The translations under genes were made by a program, and so were the position numbers. Positions 21,561-32,460 of a stretch of 64,000 nt of DNA are shown here, piece after piece. The stretch is from assembly GCA_032718565.1 (NCBI GenBank), contig JAVGVS010000881.1, positions 1-64,000 on the forward strand. Reading direction: 5' to 3'. The notes beneath the pieces are model-generated. The model did no database searches. It had not been told where the DNA came from and saw nothing but the letters and a program-made list of their open reading frames with translations. This DNA comes from Distichodus sexfasciatus (taxonomy: Eukaryota > Chordata > Actinopteri > Characiformes > Distichodontidae). Numbering within the stretch: position 1 is the first letter of the stretch; every line of letters starts with the position of its first letter.

Positions 21561-22140
21561 TTTTGTATAAATACATAGGCCTATATAAATATTGAACTAG
21601 AAAAGTGATGCACATTTATCATTTAATAAATAGGAACAGCCAAAAATGGTAGTTTTTGAGAACAGTACTTTTACTTAAGTACTTTTTAACACGTCATTTT
21701 AGTCATAATTGAGTACTATTTTAGCAATTAACTTAATTAGGTATTAATTCAAACTCATTTCAAGTATAAGCAAGCTCTGAGGGTGAGCTAACGTGCTAAC
21801 AGTGCGGCTGTTAGCTGCTAATGTAGCTAACGGGGGAAGCTCAACTGTGTGTCGGGTGAACCGGAGCTCTGTCTCTCTGTCTCCCGCCTCCACACCTGTT
21901 AAAACGGCAATAATTAAACCCGGGCTGGGTCACACTCACCTGTGTCCGAAAAATGTCCAGAAAAATGTGTGGAAACCTCCAAAAAAGCGGTTTAATGGCC
22001 GCGAACTCGCGAGTCTCCACGCAATTCACGTCACGTTACGACAACGCGACCGTCTGCATTTAAGTAGCAGAAATGACTGATATCGTTTCAGGATTTGATC
22101 GTAATTACGGTATTAATATCATTAAAATGCAGTATATTTT
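21561..22140. other. Repeat-like DNA with a GC-richer block
   Basis: 21663-21700 holds TTTTACTTAAGTACTTTTT, a common fish hAT-like motif. 21785-22060 is GC-richer, with CGCGAACTCGCGAG at about 21998-22011 and overlapping frames of 95 (+) and 62 (-) codons lacking any recognised domain. It could be a transposon leader or a CpG-rich island. I cannot decide. Confidence 0.3.
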
Positions 22141-22853
22141 GTTTAATTTGTTGCCTCGACGGACACTAAGCGCTGTGTGAGAGAAGAAATAATAAACCAG
22201 GGAGTCGATTCCAAAAGAACCGATTTTTCATTAAATACAACTCGGAATCGAGACTCGACTCCACACAATCGGCTCAATCAGCATCTCTCCAAAAGACCTC
22301 CCAAAATACTTTTGATAATTTAACACTAATGCTCAAATTAATTTCAAACAGATATAAGATAGTGATCTACATGAAATGATGCGGAGAAATCGTTTTCTCA
22401 TTTGATGTCGGTGTCATTTTCAATAAATTTAAAATTTAACATAGACCACGTGTTTCCCAATTATATTTCTGCTGGGATAAAAATGAAGATATGTCATTAT
22501 AAAACTGTACTTGCTGGGAGAATGTAAAAATTAGTATTTTATTGTAAAGTGCCACGATCACTCGTGTATTTTGAGTCAAGAGTCAAGAAAAAATTACGCT
22601 ATGGAATTAAATGTAATTAGTCAATTAATTCCCCCCTTTTTTTTCTGAGTTGAGTTCATGTCTTCAAACATTTTCCCTCAAAACATGCAATCTTTATGGA
22701 GAGCCCCTGAAGAACTAAGGTAAAACAGCAGCCGGAAAGCAACCCTAACTTTTTTAAAAATGTGAAAAAGTGATATTATCACTAATCATAGTAATAGCAT
22801 CACCAATATTCTTCATACTATGTAGATATTGAGGCACGATCTTGTGACTCTAT
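22141..22853. other. AT-rich repeat debris
   Basis: GGAATCGAGACTCGACTCCA near 22242-22261 resembles a hAT-like internal motif of fish. Otherwise no feature recognised. Confidence 0.3.
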
Positions 22854-23377
22854 CAGTACTGGGAGTAATGTGTTACAAAAGTTATGTAATTACAGTGATG
22901 TGTCACTTTTTTGCTGTAACGCAGTAATGTAAGGCATTACTAACACATTTTTAGTAATATTATGCTTCTTACATATTTCAGTAATGTGTGTTACAAAACA
23001 CATTTGACCCAAAGATTAGGGTTGTTTTTTATTTGTTAAAAATAATTTAAAAAAACATCGCAAGACCTTTGGCATGAGTGAAAAAGTGTTTGAGTAAAAC
23101 AGCTATTTCCTACAGAGTGTATGTTAGTCATTTTGCTGCACCACATTGCCCTCCACTGGATGTAGAATGAACTGCAGTAAACTACATTTTAACTTTTACA
23201 ATGCAGAGTCGTACTGCCACACTTATTTTGGTTAAAGTAACTCAAAAGTAATGCAGGAGTCGTGTAACGCATTACAATTCAGAGGCAGTAATATTGTAAT
23301 AGAAACAATTACTTTGAAATAACAATAACTAGTCATCTATAATCTAGTTCATTTAGAACATAACTTGGCCAACACTG
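22854..23377. mobile_element. hAT-like element of the 'GGGAGTAATG' type
   Basis: Left end CAGTACTGGGAGTAATGTGT. The right end is CATAACTTGGCCAACACTGG (inverse CCAGTGTTGGCCAAGTTATG). The interior is rich in GTAATG/CATTAC motifs, for example TGTAACGCATTACAATTC at 23265-23282. This arrangement is familiar from fish hAT-like repeats. No transposase. Confidence 0.6.
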
Positions 23378-24110
23378 GACTCTACTATTGTGAAACTACT
23401 ATTGTGTGTGCATCACACTTTGTGTATAAGTTTGTATTGTTGTGTATAAGGAACAGAACAATCTTAGTGTATATTTTCCTTCCAACTCTCCAAAACGTAA
23501 TGTGCGGAAATGTAATATTCTGTTTGTTTTTCCTGGCATTTAATCTAATAGTGTTCTTTGTTACCCACTGCTTACATGACGTTCAGTGAGACAGGAAAAC
23601 ATATTTAAGATAGAAATATGTTATCAATTTATTTATGGCATGTTCTATCCCCACTAACATCTGCATCTGTGACGTTCAGTTACAGAGGAAAACATTTAAA
23701 GTCGGAATCGTGTTATCAGTTAATTTATGGCACATTTTATTCTCACTGACATATTAAATGTGAAAAGTAATGTTGCTTACCATGGCCGGGACAGACATTT
23801 TACAGCCTAAATGCTTCTAAAATGCAATGTTTAAATAACAATAAAAAGAACAATAATTCAGTGCTCCAGTCTGTCTTTAATTGAATATCTGCGCAGGTTA
23901 GATATTTATGTTTTATTTCTTTCAAGCCTGTAAATGTCCTCATATATTTTGGTTTTCTGCTTCTTCAGTTTAAAATTTTTCTTGGTTTTATTTTATATGG
24001 ACTAATTGTAACTCTTCCTTTGCTTTTAATCTTATTTGCAAAAAGAATGATGAGAAGCAGATAATCAAAGTTGGAAACTACAGAGGTTTGTTTGATGTGA
24101 AAGGTAAATA
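23378..24110. other. AT-rich DNA with a short local duplication
   Basis: 23580-23650 (GACGTTCAGT, AGGAAAACATATTTAA, TTATCAATTTATTTATGGCA) is repeated in diverged form at 23670-23740. The 74-codon frame at 23365 is hydrophobic but has no recognisable domain and lies in AT-rich repeat DNA, so I do not call it. Confidence 0.4.
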
Positions 24111-24156
24111 AAGAGACTGTCGGGACGAGGAGAAGTGGGAGGAGGAGGGGAGGAAG

Positions 24157-24171
24157 CAGCAGCAGCAGCAG
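24157..24171. repeat. (CAG)5 trinucleotide repeat
   Basis: Five consecutive GCA/CAG units within a purine-rich stretch (24128-24215). Confidence 0.85.
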
Positions 24172-24346
24172 CTTTCCCATTTGTTTCTGGAGGTCAGGAA
24201 GGTCAAGAAGAGGCAGGTGAGCTGTCAGCTCGGACTCTCTTTGTATATAGACATAAAGCCAAAGACCAAAGTGAGAGACTCTGTAGTTTAAACACCAGTC
24301 CTAGAGGTGATTTTTGGACAAAACTTAATTTTCAATTCATTTAATT

Positions 24347-24448
24347 GGGTGATTATTTGTCATTGTGAACACAGCAAAACAGTGGTACCTTAGACCACCA
24401 ACCTTCCAATCACAGGGCCGACTCCATAACCAATACACTGCCAACTGC
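24347..24448 (-). mobile_element. SINE with large internal deletion
   Basis: GGTGATTATTTGTCATTGTG at the 3' end joins after CACAGCAAAACAGTGG directly to GTACCTTAGACCACCAACC and the remaining tRNA head (CACTGCCAACTGC). Confidence 0.8.
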
Positions 24449-24559
24449 ATACTTAAGTGTAAAAATAAAGTTTTTTTACCATACACCTATACACCGAAAT
24501 AAGGTCCAATTCCTGAAATGTCAGAAACGTAGTAAATTGTATTAATTAGAGAAGCAGGC

Positions 24560-24780
24560 CTTTTAGTGTAGACACGAACTGAAGCAGAAGTCCATTAGGG
24601 CCGGAGTGGAGTTTGGTGCTAAGTGTAGCAGAACGGCGTGCCTAACGAGACCGCATAGCCTCGATAAGACAGCAAAGTTACCCAGAGAGAGGGTTAGTGT
24701 GTCAGCCGCACACTGCACGTCTCCTGTTACAGGCCCCCACGCTCTCACACTCGCACCAAATAAACTCACTGCTAGCACAC
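24560..24780. other. Unique island, weak candidate conserved element
   Basis: Balanced composition with overlapping frames of 88 (-) and 89 (+) codons that look like shadows of each other. No domain recognised. Bounded by a CT/CA microsatellite at 24787-24830. Confidence 0.25.
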
Positions 24781-24786
24781 TCGAAT

Positions 24787-24787
24787 C

Positions 24788-24818
<31 letters not shown>

Positions 24819-24826
24819 CACATATA
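24787..24826. repeat. (CT)n(CA)n compound microsatellite
   Basis: CTCTCTCTCTCCCTCTCTC followed by CACACACACACACACA. Confidence 0.9.
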
Positions 24827-25049
24827 CACATGCTGTCACATCTTAGCTTTGTTTCCCACATTTTCTTACACTTAACACTAATCTTAATCCTACTTTGTTA
24901 TGTCCTCCCTTTGACTCACATAATTTTTGTAATTTATAACATGTTAAATATACATTCTACACCTACTGTAATCCCAATTTAATCTCAGTAGCCGAATGAA
25001 GTTATTGCATTTTTAAAAATGAAAAATGGAATGCTTCTATAAAAACTTT

Positions 25050-25420
25050 TGTTTTTGTTTTGAGCATAAGTCATCACATATAAAAATGTTCTCATAATCC
25101 TAACCTAAATATCAAATGTAGTAATTAACTCTACTATAAAAACTGTTTTATCCTTTTGAGGATCAGTCTTCACATATGAACATTTTCTCAAAAATGACAC
25201 TCTTAAAATTCCACTCTTCTATCAAAAGCTTTCGTTTTGGTTTTGAGGATCAGTCCTCACATATAAAAATGTTCTCTTATACAAAAATGTTTTCATAATC
25301 CTAACCTTAATCTCGGTTAACAAATGAAGCATTCAAATTAAGTTCTTTTTATTTTGAGGATCAGTCCTCACATACCAAAAATGTCCTCATTAAGTCACAA
25401 AAACTTGACATATTTTATAA
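25050..25420. repeat. About 100-bp imperfect tandem repeat
   Basis: The block TTTTGAGGATCAGTCCTCAC followed by ATATAAAAATGTTCTC occurs four times in direct order, at about 25053, 25155, 25239 and 25351. Each is followed by TAATCCTAACC-like text or a remnant of it. AGGATCAGTCCT is a near-palindrome. The array is old, given the visible substitutions. Confidence 0.7.
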
Positions 25421-25564
25421 TAATGTGCCTAAAACAAAAAAGTGCATCTCCTGATATTATAGCTTTAATTAGGCTCATTAATCTTAACTCATTAATGTTC
25501 AGCTGTTTTAGACCTTTAAAAAAATTAAAATCTTTCAGTCTACTTATTTATTTATCAAAATAAA

Positions 25565-25985
25565 AAATGAACTTTATTGTCATATTTTGCTTTTTACATA
25601 TATATAAGTCTAAACTAGAAGTAGAAAATGAAAATGTGCAATTTGAGTTACATGAGGTATTTATAATATGTGCAAATATGGCAGCAGCAGTCAAGTGGAG
25701 AACTACAATCATAGTAGTAAATAAAACTAGTAACTGGTAAATTAAAATGCATTAACGCAGATGTGCAGCAGCTTCTCATGCCGTTACTGCAGCTGCTGAC
25801 GTTAAAGCTGCACGGTGCCTCGTCCCTGATGCCGTCTCATTCAGCTCCTGCCTTCATCACTGAGATTTCAGACTGTTAAAACTAAAACTACGAGACACAG
25901 TGTCAAACCAAAGTCTTTATAGAACGGTGTGTGTATTTGTTCATTATGTATAAGGCATTATACATTAAATACAACATTTCTACTG
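25565..25985 (-). mobile_element. Retroelement-tail-like repeat, copy A
   Basis: Starts AATGAACTTTATTGTCATAT, in the style of an antisense LINE 3' end. It shares ordered blocks with 26440-26750 (TCTAAACTAGAAGTAGAAAA, GAGGTATTTATAATATGTGC, GTTCATTATGT). Non-coding. Confidence 0.5.
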
Positions 25986-26439
25986 TAATGTGAACATCTG
26001 TCCAAAGCATGAATCCCTTCTTAATTTTTTTTTTAGCTTAACCTATTGTTAATTTTAATTTCTAAATTCTATCTTTTGATTTGCACAGTCTTAGGATGGT
26101 TCAGGATTATAATTGAAATAGTGCTCATTACAAGAGACATTATCACAAAGTGTTTTACATATAACCGGCCCAAGCCCTCACGTTGTATTTGTATAATTGT
26201 CCATGTGATTAATAAAGAATATTGAAATTTGCGTTCCTGATCAACAACAGATCTCCATCCCAGTAACATAACATGCTGTATTGACAGCTGGAACATTCAT
26301 ATTTTTATGTCTGATAACCTAAAACAGGATTAGAAACACTGGGCCTTCATTACGTTTATTATTAAAATGTTTAAATATTAGAATATTATATAAATGAAAG
26401 AAAACCTAATGAGCTTATCATTTACACAAACAGGCATGC

Positions 26440-26750
26440 AATAACAATTGTGTAAGAGTTCTTGCTGTATAAAACATCAACTCTAAACTAAAGGCAGAAA
26501 TTGAAAATGTACATTTTAAGCAACGTAAGGTATTCAATAATATATATAAATATTGCAGTAGAAAAATTACAATTACAGTAATGGAATTGTCTTTTGTGCA
26601 TTAAATGTGCATAAGATCTGCAGCAGTTTAATACGAATATTCTGTTAAATAATAAACGGTGTCTCTACAGTATCACGGATGGTGAATGTGGCGTAGTGTT
26701 TGTGTTTGTTCATTATGTTCAGTAGTTAGTATTGTGTATACCCTTTGTTT
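26440..26750 (-). mobile_element. Retroelement-tail-like repeat, copy B
   Basis: Diverged direct repeat of 25565-25985: TCTAAACTAAAGGCAGAAAT, AGGTATTCAATAATATATA, GTGTTTGTTCATTATGTTCA. Separated from copy A by AT-rich filler. Non-coding. Confidence 0.5.
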
Positions 26751-27400
26751 GACTGGTTCATGATTTTATACTCTGTATTTTATGTATCCATTCTCTGTAA
26801 TTGACTAGAGAATCACTAACCACTGCAAACTGACCAACAGGGCAAATAAATCTGATGTAATGCATACCATAACTTTTAAGTAAAAACTGTTTTGTCTTTT
26901 ATATTCATTCAGTTATTTATTAACACAATCATTTATTTATTGTCCTAATTGTATTGAATCAGTGTGAAAGCTCAATTCCTTGTGTCACCGCATCCAATAC
27001 AATTATTGAGATTCATTAAGTACTAATAGTTTTTCAGCATGAAGTAACGGCCTCTCAGTTGCTAGTTACTGGACATCATGTGCCACCTAGAGGTTCACCG
27101 TGACATGAAAACCGACTGTAAACTCCCAGGGTGTGTGTGTGTTTGTGGGAGCACTAAACATTTTCCCAAATGCTTTATCAACTCTTACAAAAATTGTAAA
27201 ACTATACACACACTTTTTAAAAATCTGCACCACATGCTTTAAAAAGACAAACACATGCTACAGAAGTCAAATTTGAAGTCACAGTACATGGAATGTAACA
27301 ACTATCCACGTTTTTTATGCTGCACTAATAAATTTAACACACTATTGTCTTGTGAAAATGTGTTGGATGTAACACAATAAACAGAAGTGAGAAGGATGTG
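26751..27400. other. No gene recognised
   Basis: AT-rich sequence with short stop-riddled frames. A GTGTGTGTGTGT run of six units lies at 27131. Confidence 0.4.
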
Positions 27401-27403
27401 GAA

Positions 27404-27600
27404 GTGAGTGATTATTTGTCATTGTGAACACAGCACAGCACACAGTACACCACAACGAAATGTGAGCTTTGCAGTGAAGGAGCAGTGGGCGGCTAACATG
27501 GACAGCACCTGGGGACAGTACTTTGATCATGAGTACCGCAGTGGTACCTTTACCGGTTCAGAATTTGATCTGGTGAATCACAGGATGAACACCCTAACCA
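27404..27600 (-). mobile_element. SINE
   Basis: GTGAGTGATTATTTGTCATT, the CACAGCACAGCACACAGTAC block, the TGAAGGAGCAGTGGGCGGCT body and a worn tRNA head (GGTTCAGAATTTGATC in place of the usual GTTCGAA region). Lies in direct tandem with the next SINE 55 bp to the right. Confidence 0.9.
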
Positions 27601-27654
27601 CAGGAAATTGTAGAAAATAGCTGCAATTTTTCTCTTTTAATTTTTTAAGTGAAA

Positions 27655-27913
27655 GTGAGTGATTATTTGTCATTGTGAACACACCACAGCACAGCACAGC
27701 ACACAGTGCACCACAAGGAAATGTGACCTCTGCATTTAACCCATCCAACCCCGTGAAGGAGCAGTGGGCACCAACAAGCACCCGGGCAGCTGTTGGTGCT
27801 TGGGGATGGTACCTCATGAGTACCTCAGTGGTAACTTTACCGGCCCTGGATTCGAACCTGCGACCTTCTGATCACAGGGTGAACACCCTACCGTTACGCC
27901 TCTCTCACCTGCC
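27655..27913 (-). mobile_element. SINE, near full length
   Basis: Complete 3' end, triple CACAGCACAG block, body and tRNA-like head with GATTCGAACCTGCGACCTTC (B-box inverse) at about 27850-27869. It has a short local duplication: CCAACAAGCACC and GCAGCTGTTGGTGCTTGG form an inverted pair inside the body (27772-27800). Confidence 0.9.
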
Positions 27914-28079
27914 TCTCTCTTGTGCCAAAGTTCTTGTGATGTTGGGGATTTTTAATGAAAACAAAACAGCACAAGATTTTGGGTTGAAGGTGTGTTGTAA
28001 CGTGTGCTACAGAAATATGTAACCAGTATAATAAATGAACTAAATTTTGTTGCCTCAATTTTCTGTAAACTGTAAACAT

Positions 28080-28438
28080 GACAGAGATTTGCAGTGCAGG
28101 TACTGACTACACCTAGTGTATATATATATATACAGTAAAATGCTAAATTCAGGGGCATTTGTTCCAAATGTAGACTGCACACGGTGGTCAAACACACACA
28201 CATACAGAGCAGTGTGCATTCTTCATTTCTTCATGCTCCATCTGTTGAAATGATAAAGTGCTGCTATAATGGAACACAACCAGATTAGATTAATTAGGTT
28301 TGTCCATTACGCTGCGAGCCATCCACACATGATTGCAATTTTCTCAGTCAGGGCCATTACTGTGAGATCTCTTTAGTGGCTGATGCAATTAAAATGGACC
28401 TAATGTAAATGTAACAGTATAAATACGGCTCTCCCGTC
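28080..28438. other. Unique island, candidate conserved non-coding element
   Basis: 28255-28425 is repeat-free and carries dense TAAT/ATTA and GATTA cores (CCAGATTAGATTAATTAGG, CATGATTGCAATTTTCTCAG). This looks like homeodomain-bound conserved vertebrate enhancers rather than decayed repeat. This is one of the best candidates in the window, by inference from motif density only. Confidence 0.45.
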
Positions 28439-28442
28439 CTCG

Positions 28443-28480
28443 TGTGTGTGTGTGTGTGTTGTCTGTGTGTGTGTGTGTGA
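28443..28480. repeat. (GT)n microsatellite
   Basis: Two GT runs separated by TTGTC. Confidence 0.95.
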
Positions 28481-28559
28481 GAGAGGGAGGACGTCTGGTG
28501 CAAAAGTCCAAAAGTGGAACAGATTAACACCACTGCAAACCGTTTTTAACTTCAAACAA

Positions 28560-28770
28560 ACCAGGGCTGGATTTGATTAGGGCCGGCGTGGTGATCAATA
28601 AGGTTATTGATGTGATCAGCGCGGGTGTTTTCATGGTCTCCAGCATGTTGAGAGATCCGGTTGCTGAAAACGCCGCCCCGACGCTCACCACCGCCCTGGC
28701 GCAGAGAGGAAACCGGGGAGCCTGCAGCAGCAGCAGCATAAGGAGCTGTGAGAAGACCAAGATGAGAAGA
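28560..28770. other. Unique GC-richer island, candidate conserved non-coding element
   Basis: 28585-28620 contains GTGATCAATAAGGTTATTGA, a near-palindrome around TCAATAA/TTATTGA, followed by GC-rich unique DNA and a short CAGCAGCAGCAG run (28724-28735). The 77-codon frame has no domain. Confidence 0.35.
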
Positions 28771-28779
28771 TGGTGCACA

Positions 28780-29106
28780 AACGTGTGTGTGTTAGTGAGA
28801 GTGTGAGCGCGTATGTGTCTGTGGGTGTGGGTGGGTATGTGTGTGGGTGTGTTGGTGTGTGTGTGTGTGTGGGTGTGTGGGTGTGTATATGGGGGTGTGT
28901 ATATGGGTGTGTGGGTGTGTGTGTGTGGGTGTGTATATGGGTGTGTGTGTGTGGGGTGTATATGGGGGTGTGTTGGTGTGTGTGTGTGGGTGTGTGTATA
29001 TGGGTGTGGGGTGTATATGGGGGTGTGCTGGTGTGTGTGTGTGTGTGGGTGTGTATATGGGTGTGTGTGGGGGTGTATATGGGGGTGTGTTAGTGTGTGT
29101 GTGTGG

Positions 29107-29138
<32 letters not shown>

Positions 29139-29145
29139 TGGTGTG
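28780..29145. repeat. GT-rich minisatellite (GGGTGTGTATAT-type units)
   Basis: About 365 bp of alternating purine-pyrimidine DNA with irregular units of GGGTGTGTGTGT and GGGTGTATATGG. Long frames on both strands (up to 227 codons on the minus strand, low complexity Thr-His-Pro) are by-products. The alternating pattern favours Z-DNA-forming potential (general knowledge). Confidence 0.95.
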
Positions 29146-29159
29146 TTCTTGTAATTTAC

Positions 29160-29420
29160 ATTGAGGAGAACCAAGATGAAAGTTTTTGACCAGCAGAGTG
29201 AGGACATTTTTGGAAGTGAGGACTTTTTGATGGTCTATTAATTTTTTTAAACTGATTTTACAAAAAAATAAAATAAAATACAAGTTTATTTGCAAAACTA
29301 AAAGTGTAGAAAGATTAGCTTTTGGTTACTGAAGTTATGGTTAGGGTTAGGTGTATTATTATTTACATACAGTAATATAGAAGTCAATGGAGGTCCTCAC
29401 TACTATAGAAGTACAAGGAT
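29160..29420. repeat. Microsatellite-flanking dispersed repeat
   Basis: AGATTAGCTTTTGGTTACTG and GTTATGGTTAGGGTTAGG (29312-29353), then GAAGTCAATGG and GTCCTCACTACTATAGAAGT, directly before another GT run. A diverged copy lies at 36200-36330, also ending in a GT run, and a weak one at 48815-48860. Confidence 0.6.
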
Positions 29421-29502
29421 GTGTGTGTGTGAGTGTGTATAGGTGTGTTGGTGTGTGTGTGTGTGTGTGTGAGTGTATAGGTGTGTTGCGTGTGTGTGTG
29501 TG
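29417..29502. repeat. GT-rich microsatellite
   Basis: GT runs interrupted by GAGTGTATAGGTGTGTTG units. Confidence 0.95.
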
Positions 29503-29519
29503 TTCAGGCTGCCCAAAGG

Positions 29520-30140
29520 TGCAGGCTTATATCCTGGTACTACAGCTTTTTTTGAATTCTGCATATATAAAAGCATATCTGTTTATTGTGAGTGTGTTTG
29601 GGGTTTGTTTATTCTGGTTATTGTGGGCGTCAAATGGAATAATTAGCATAACCAATCAGACACCACACCAATAATATTTCCATGCTGCATTCCTGTTAAA
29701 GCAGGTGTTTCATGCTAGTCTCTATCGCTGTTACGTCCACGTCAAGCAACACACACCTGGAGAGAAGTTCATATTTTCTAGTTTAGGCACACAGAAAAGC
29801 GGGAGGGGAAACTTTTGGGATATGAATATCATCTCGTTTTTTCTTTGTCTTCTTCTTGTTCCCGCTCGCTTTGGTCCCTCCCTTTTCACCCTCTTATTAT
29901 TTCTCTGGCATGGACGGCGGACATTCATCACACCTGGACACCTGCCAGCGTAACGTGAGGAGGTGAGAGCCTCGACGCTTTCACACGCCGCGTCCCAAAC
30001 ACACCAGCCCACACATCAGCTGCTTCTGCACTCAGGCACTTTCTAGAAATATTGTTACAGGGAGAGACAAAGCGAAGCACAGAGCCTTCCTCTGCTCCCA
30101 AAACACAGCGCCTACATCAACCGCTCCTCACAAAACAACC
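29520..30140. other. Unique island, candidate conserved non-coding element
   Basis: 29560-29720 is repeat-free with AATTAGCATAACCAATCAGA (CCAAT box core) and homeodomain-like cores. 29750-30130 is unique mixed DNA. The opposing frames of 82 (+) and 93 (-) codons at 29.7-30.0 kb are mutual shadows without domains. Confidence 0.35.
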
Positions 30141-30156
30141 TGCCATATTCAACATG

Positions 30157-30310
30157 CGTCATTGTCCACGCAGCACAGCACACAGTGAGCTCTGCATTTG
30201 ACCCACTGTGAAGGAGCAGGGAGTGCTTGGTGGTGGCAATTCTGCTCATTAGTACCTAAGTGGTACCTCTACCGGTCCACAACTTGAACCACCAACCTTC
30301 CAATCAGTTC
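30157..30310 (-). mobile_element. SINE, internally shortened
   Basis: CGTCATTGTCCACGCAGCAC at the worn 3' end, GAGCTCTGCATTTGACCCAC, GTACCTAAGTGGTACCTCTA and the tRNA head (ACTTGAACCACCAACC). Confidence 0.85.
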
Positions 30311-30844
30311 TTAGAGCTCCGATGATAACTGGTAATGACTCTAGTCTTCGTGTTCATATGTTTAAACTCTCGCCTTTTACACCTGCACTATGGAGCCTGA
30401 GCCTTGTCCAAATTGTTGATGAACCAGCTATGCACCTGTTTGTCCCTGTAGTGTTGCATTCTGTTGCCATGATGTTCCCGCTGAGCATCACCTGGTTGTT
30501 CTCGCGGCTACTGTTCAATGTTGCGGGTAGTGGGAAGTGCTGAACCCTGTTGTAATGCTGCATTCCAGAAAGCTGCGGTGTCAGACTTATTCCACTTGGA
30601 GTGTACTAGGTGCGACCTCAAAGGCCCAGGCGAACATAAATAAAACACATGGTGAGGGTTGTTTTGAAGAGACACTTGAAGTCCATCAACTCTGCCTTCT
30701 CACATGGCATCAATGAAACACAGGAGGGGAGGCGGCAGATGAAGTAAGACACACTGTACACTGTGCCCTGATGTCATACCATTTATGGCATGCATTTCCA
30801 TGGGCGCCTGGCCAAGGCTCTGTGACGCCACCCTGCTGCATCTT
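30311..30844. other. No gene recognised
   Basis: Mixed-composition DNA with opposing 73 (+) and 69 (-) codon frames. No domain or repeat identified. Confidence 0.35.
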
Positions 30845-31655
30845 CTATTATAGTGTACATTAGCAACTAACATAGTGTACATTAGCAACTAACATAGTGT
30901 ACATTAGCAACTAACATACATTAGTAACACTTTAGCATCTAACATAGTATACATTAGCAACTAATATACATTAGTAACACTTTAGCATCTAACATACAGT
31001 AGTGTACATTAGTAACTAATATAGTGTACAGGCTAGCAATTCAACATAGTGTACATTAGCAACTAACATACATTAGGTAACACTTTTTAGCATCTAAATA
31101 TAGTGTACATTAGCAACTAACATATATTAGTAACACACTTTAGCATCTAACATAGTGTACATTAGCAACTAAATATACATTAGTAATACTTTTAGCATCT
31201 AACATAGTGTACATTAGCAACTAACATACATTAGTAAGTAAATACTTTAGCATCTAACAGAGTACATTAGCAACTAATATACATTAGCAACTAACATATT
31301 AGCAACTAACATATTAGCAACTAACATATTAGCATCTAACATATTAGCAACTAACATAGTGTACATTAGCAACTAACATACATTAGTAACACTTTAGCAT
31401 CTAACATAGTGTACATTAGCAACTAACATACATTAGCAACATATTAGCAACTAACATAGTGTACATTAGCAACTAACATAGTGTACATTAGCAACTAACA
31501 TACATTAGTAACACTTTAGCATCTAACATAGTGTACATTAGCAACTAACATACATTAGCAATATATTAGCAACTAACAGAGTGTACACTAGCAACTAAAA
31601 TACATTAAGCAACACATTAGCAACTAACAGTGTTGCTAACATACTTAGCAACACA
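30845..31655. repeat. 22-bp minisatellite, array 2 (inverted relative to array 1)
   Basis: About 810 bp of units based on TAGCAACTAACATAGTGTAC with variants carrying CATTAGTAACACTTTAGCAT. The basic unit is the exact inverse of the array at 15625-15890. A higher-order pattern alternates the 22-bp unit with the TAACACTTTAGCATC variant. The right flank 31656-31686 is the shared TTAGCAACTCTGCTTTTGGG edge. Confidence 0.95.
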
Positions 31656-31689
31656 TTAGCAACTCTGCTTTTGGGAAACGCACCCCAGT

Positions 31690-32460
31690 TGACCAGTACT
31701 TTGTGATCATCTCTTTAACTAAATGTTAGGTATTGTTGGGAATAGACACATCAGACCTGTAGCATGTGGAGCACAAGGTCTGGCTTTTGTTCACTGCCAC
31801 GTTTCAGGGGATGCTCACTGCATCTGCCTATGCTGTGAATGTCACCTGGTACTTAACCAGGCCAAACTCCACACAAGCATCATCACTTAATCCAAACGCC
31901 TGACCACAGTCAACTGGTCGGGGTGTCGCTACGTCCTGGCATACTATCTTTGTGTGCGCTATGGTCCTTGAGCTTCATCATTTCGTCTCTCTGCATACTG
32001 TACATGGTGAGACGGGAATGTCTATGTGCTAAATAAAAGGAAGAAAGAAAACACAAACCTTTGTCAGTTTTTGTTAAGCGTTAAACCCTTTGTTTCCCAC
32101 CTGCTCGTAATTCTGGGTTAGTGCGGAACTGGATGCCGGAATTCTATCCATGTTTTACATAAATATCTCTTCTTCACGCTATAGAGCTGACCACTACAGA
32201 CATTTATTTTAATCAGGAGTCTGCGCGAATGTTATTGGCCGTGGCAGGACTTCTCACCCAGTGCCTCTGCTGCATCGAGGTTAATATGTCAGTTCCGACT
32301 TCCGGCGGTAGCGCCATCACAAGCTGCAGAACTGCTTTTAGTGCTGGAGCAGAAAAACATTTCCTTGCCTGCTTAGAGCTTCGGGCAGATGATGGAGGCT
32401 GTAACTGTCTAATAATGGATTTCAGAGTATTCATCTATAATGGAGAACCAAGATAGTTCA
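31690..32460. other. No gene recognised
   Basis: Mixed-composition DNA. The opposing 75 (+) and 73 (-) codon frames at 32213-32456 have no recognisable domain and share the same bases, so at most one could be real. Possibly decayed retroelement. Confidence 0.3.

Noticed and set aside
21793..22080. Possible first exon or CpG promoter at a GC-richer block with a 95-codon frame
   Set aside because: No recognisable domain, no TATA or clear splice donor that fixes an exon, and hAT-like motifs on both sides make a transposon leader equally likely. Kept only as a low-confidence 'other' feature.
28524..29207. 227-codon minus-strand frame
   Set aside because: Low-complexity Thr-His-Pro from the GT-rich minisatellite.
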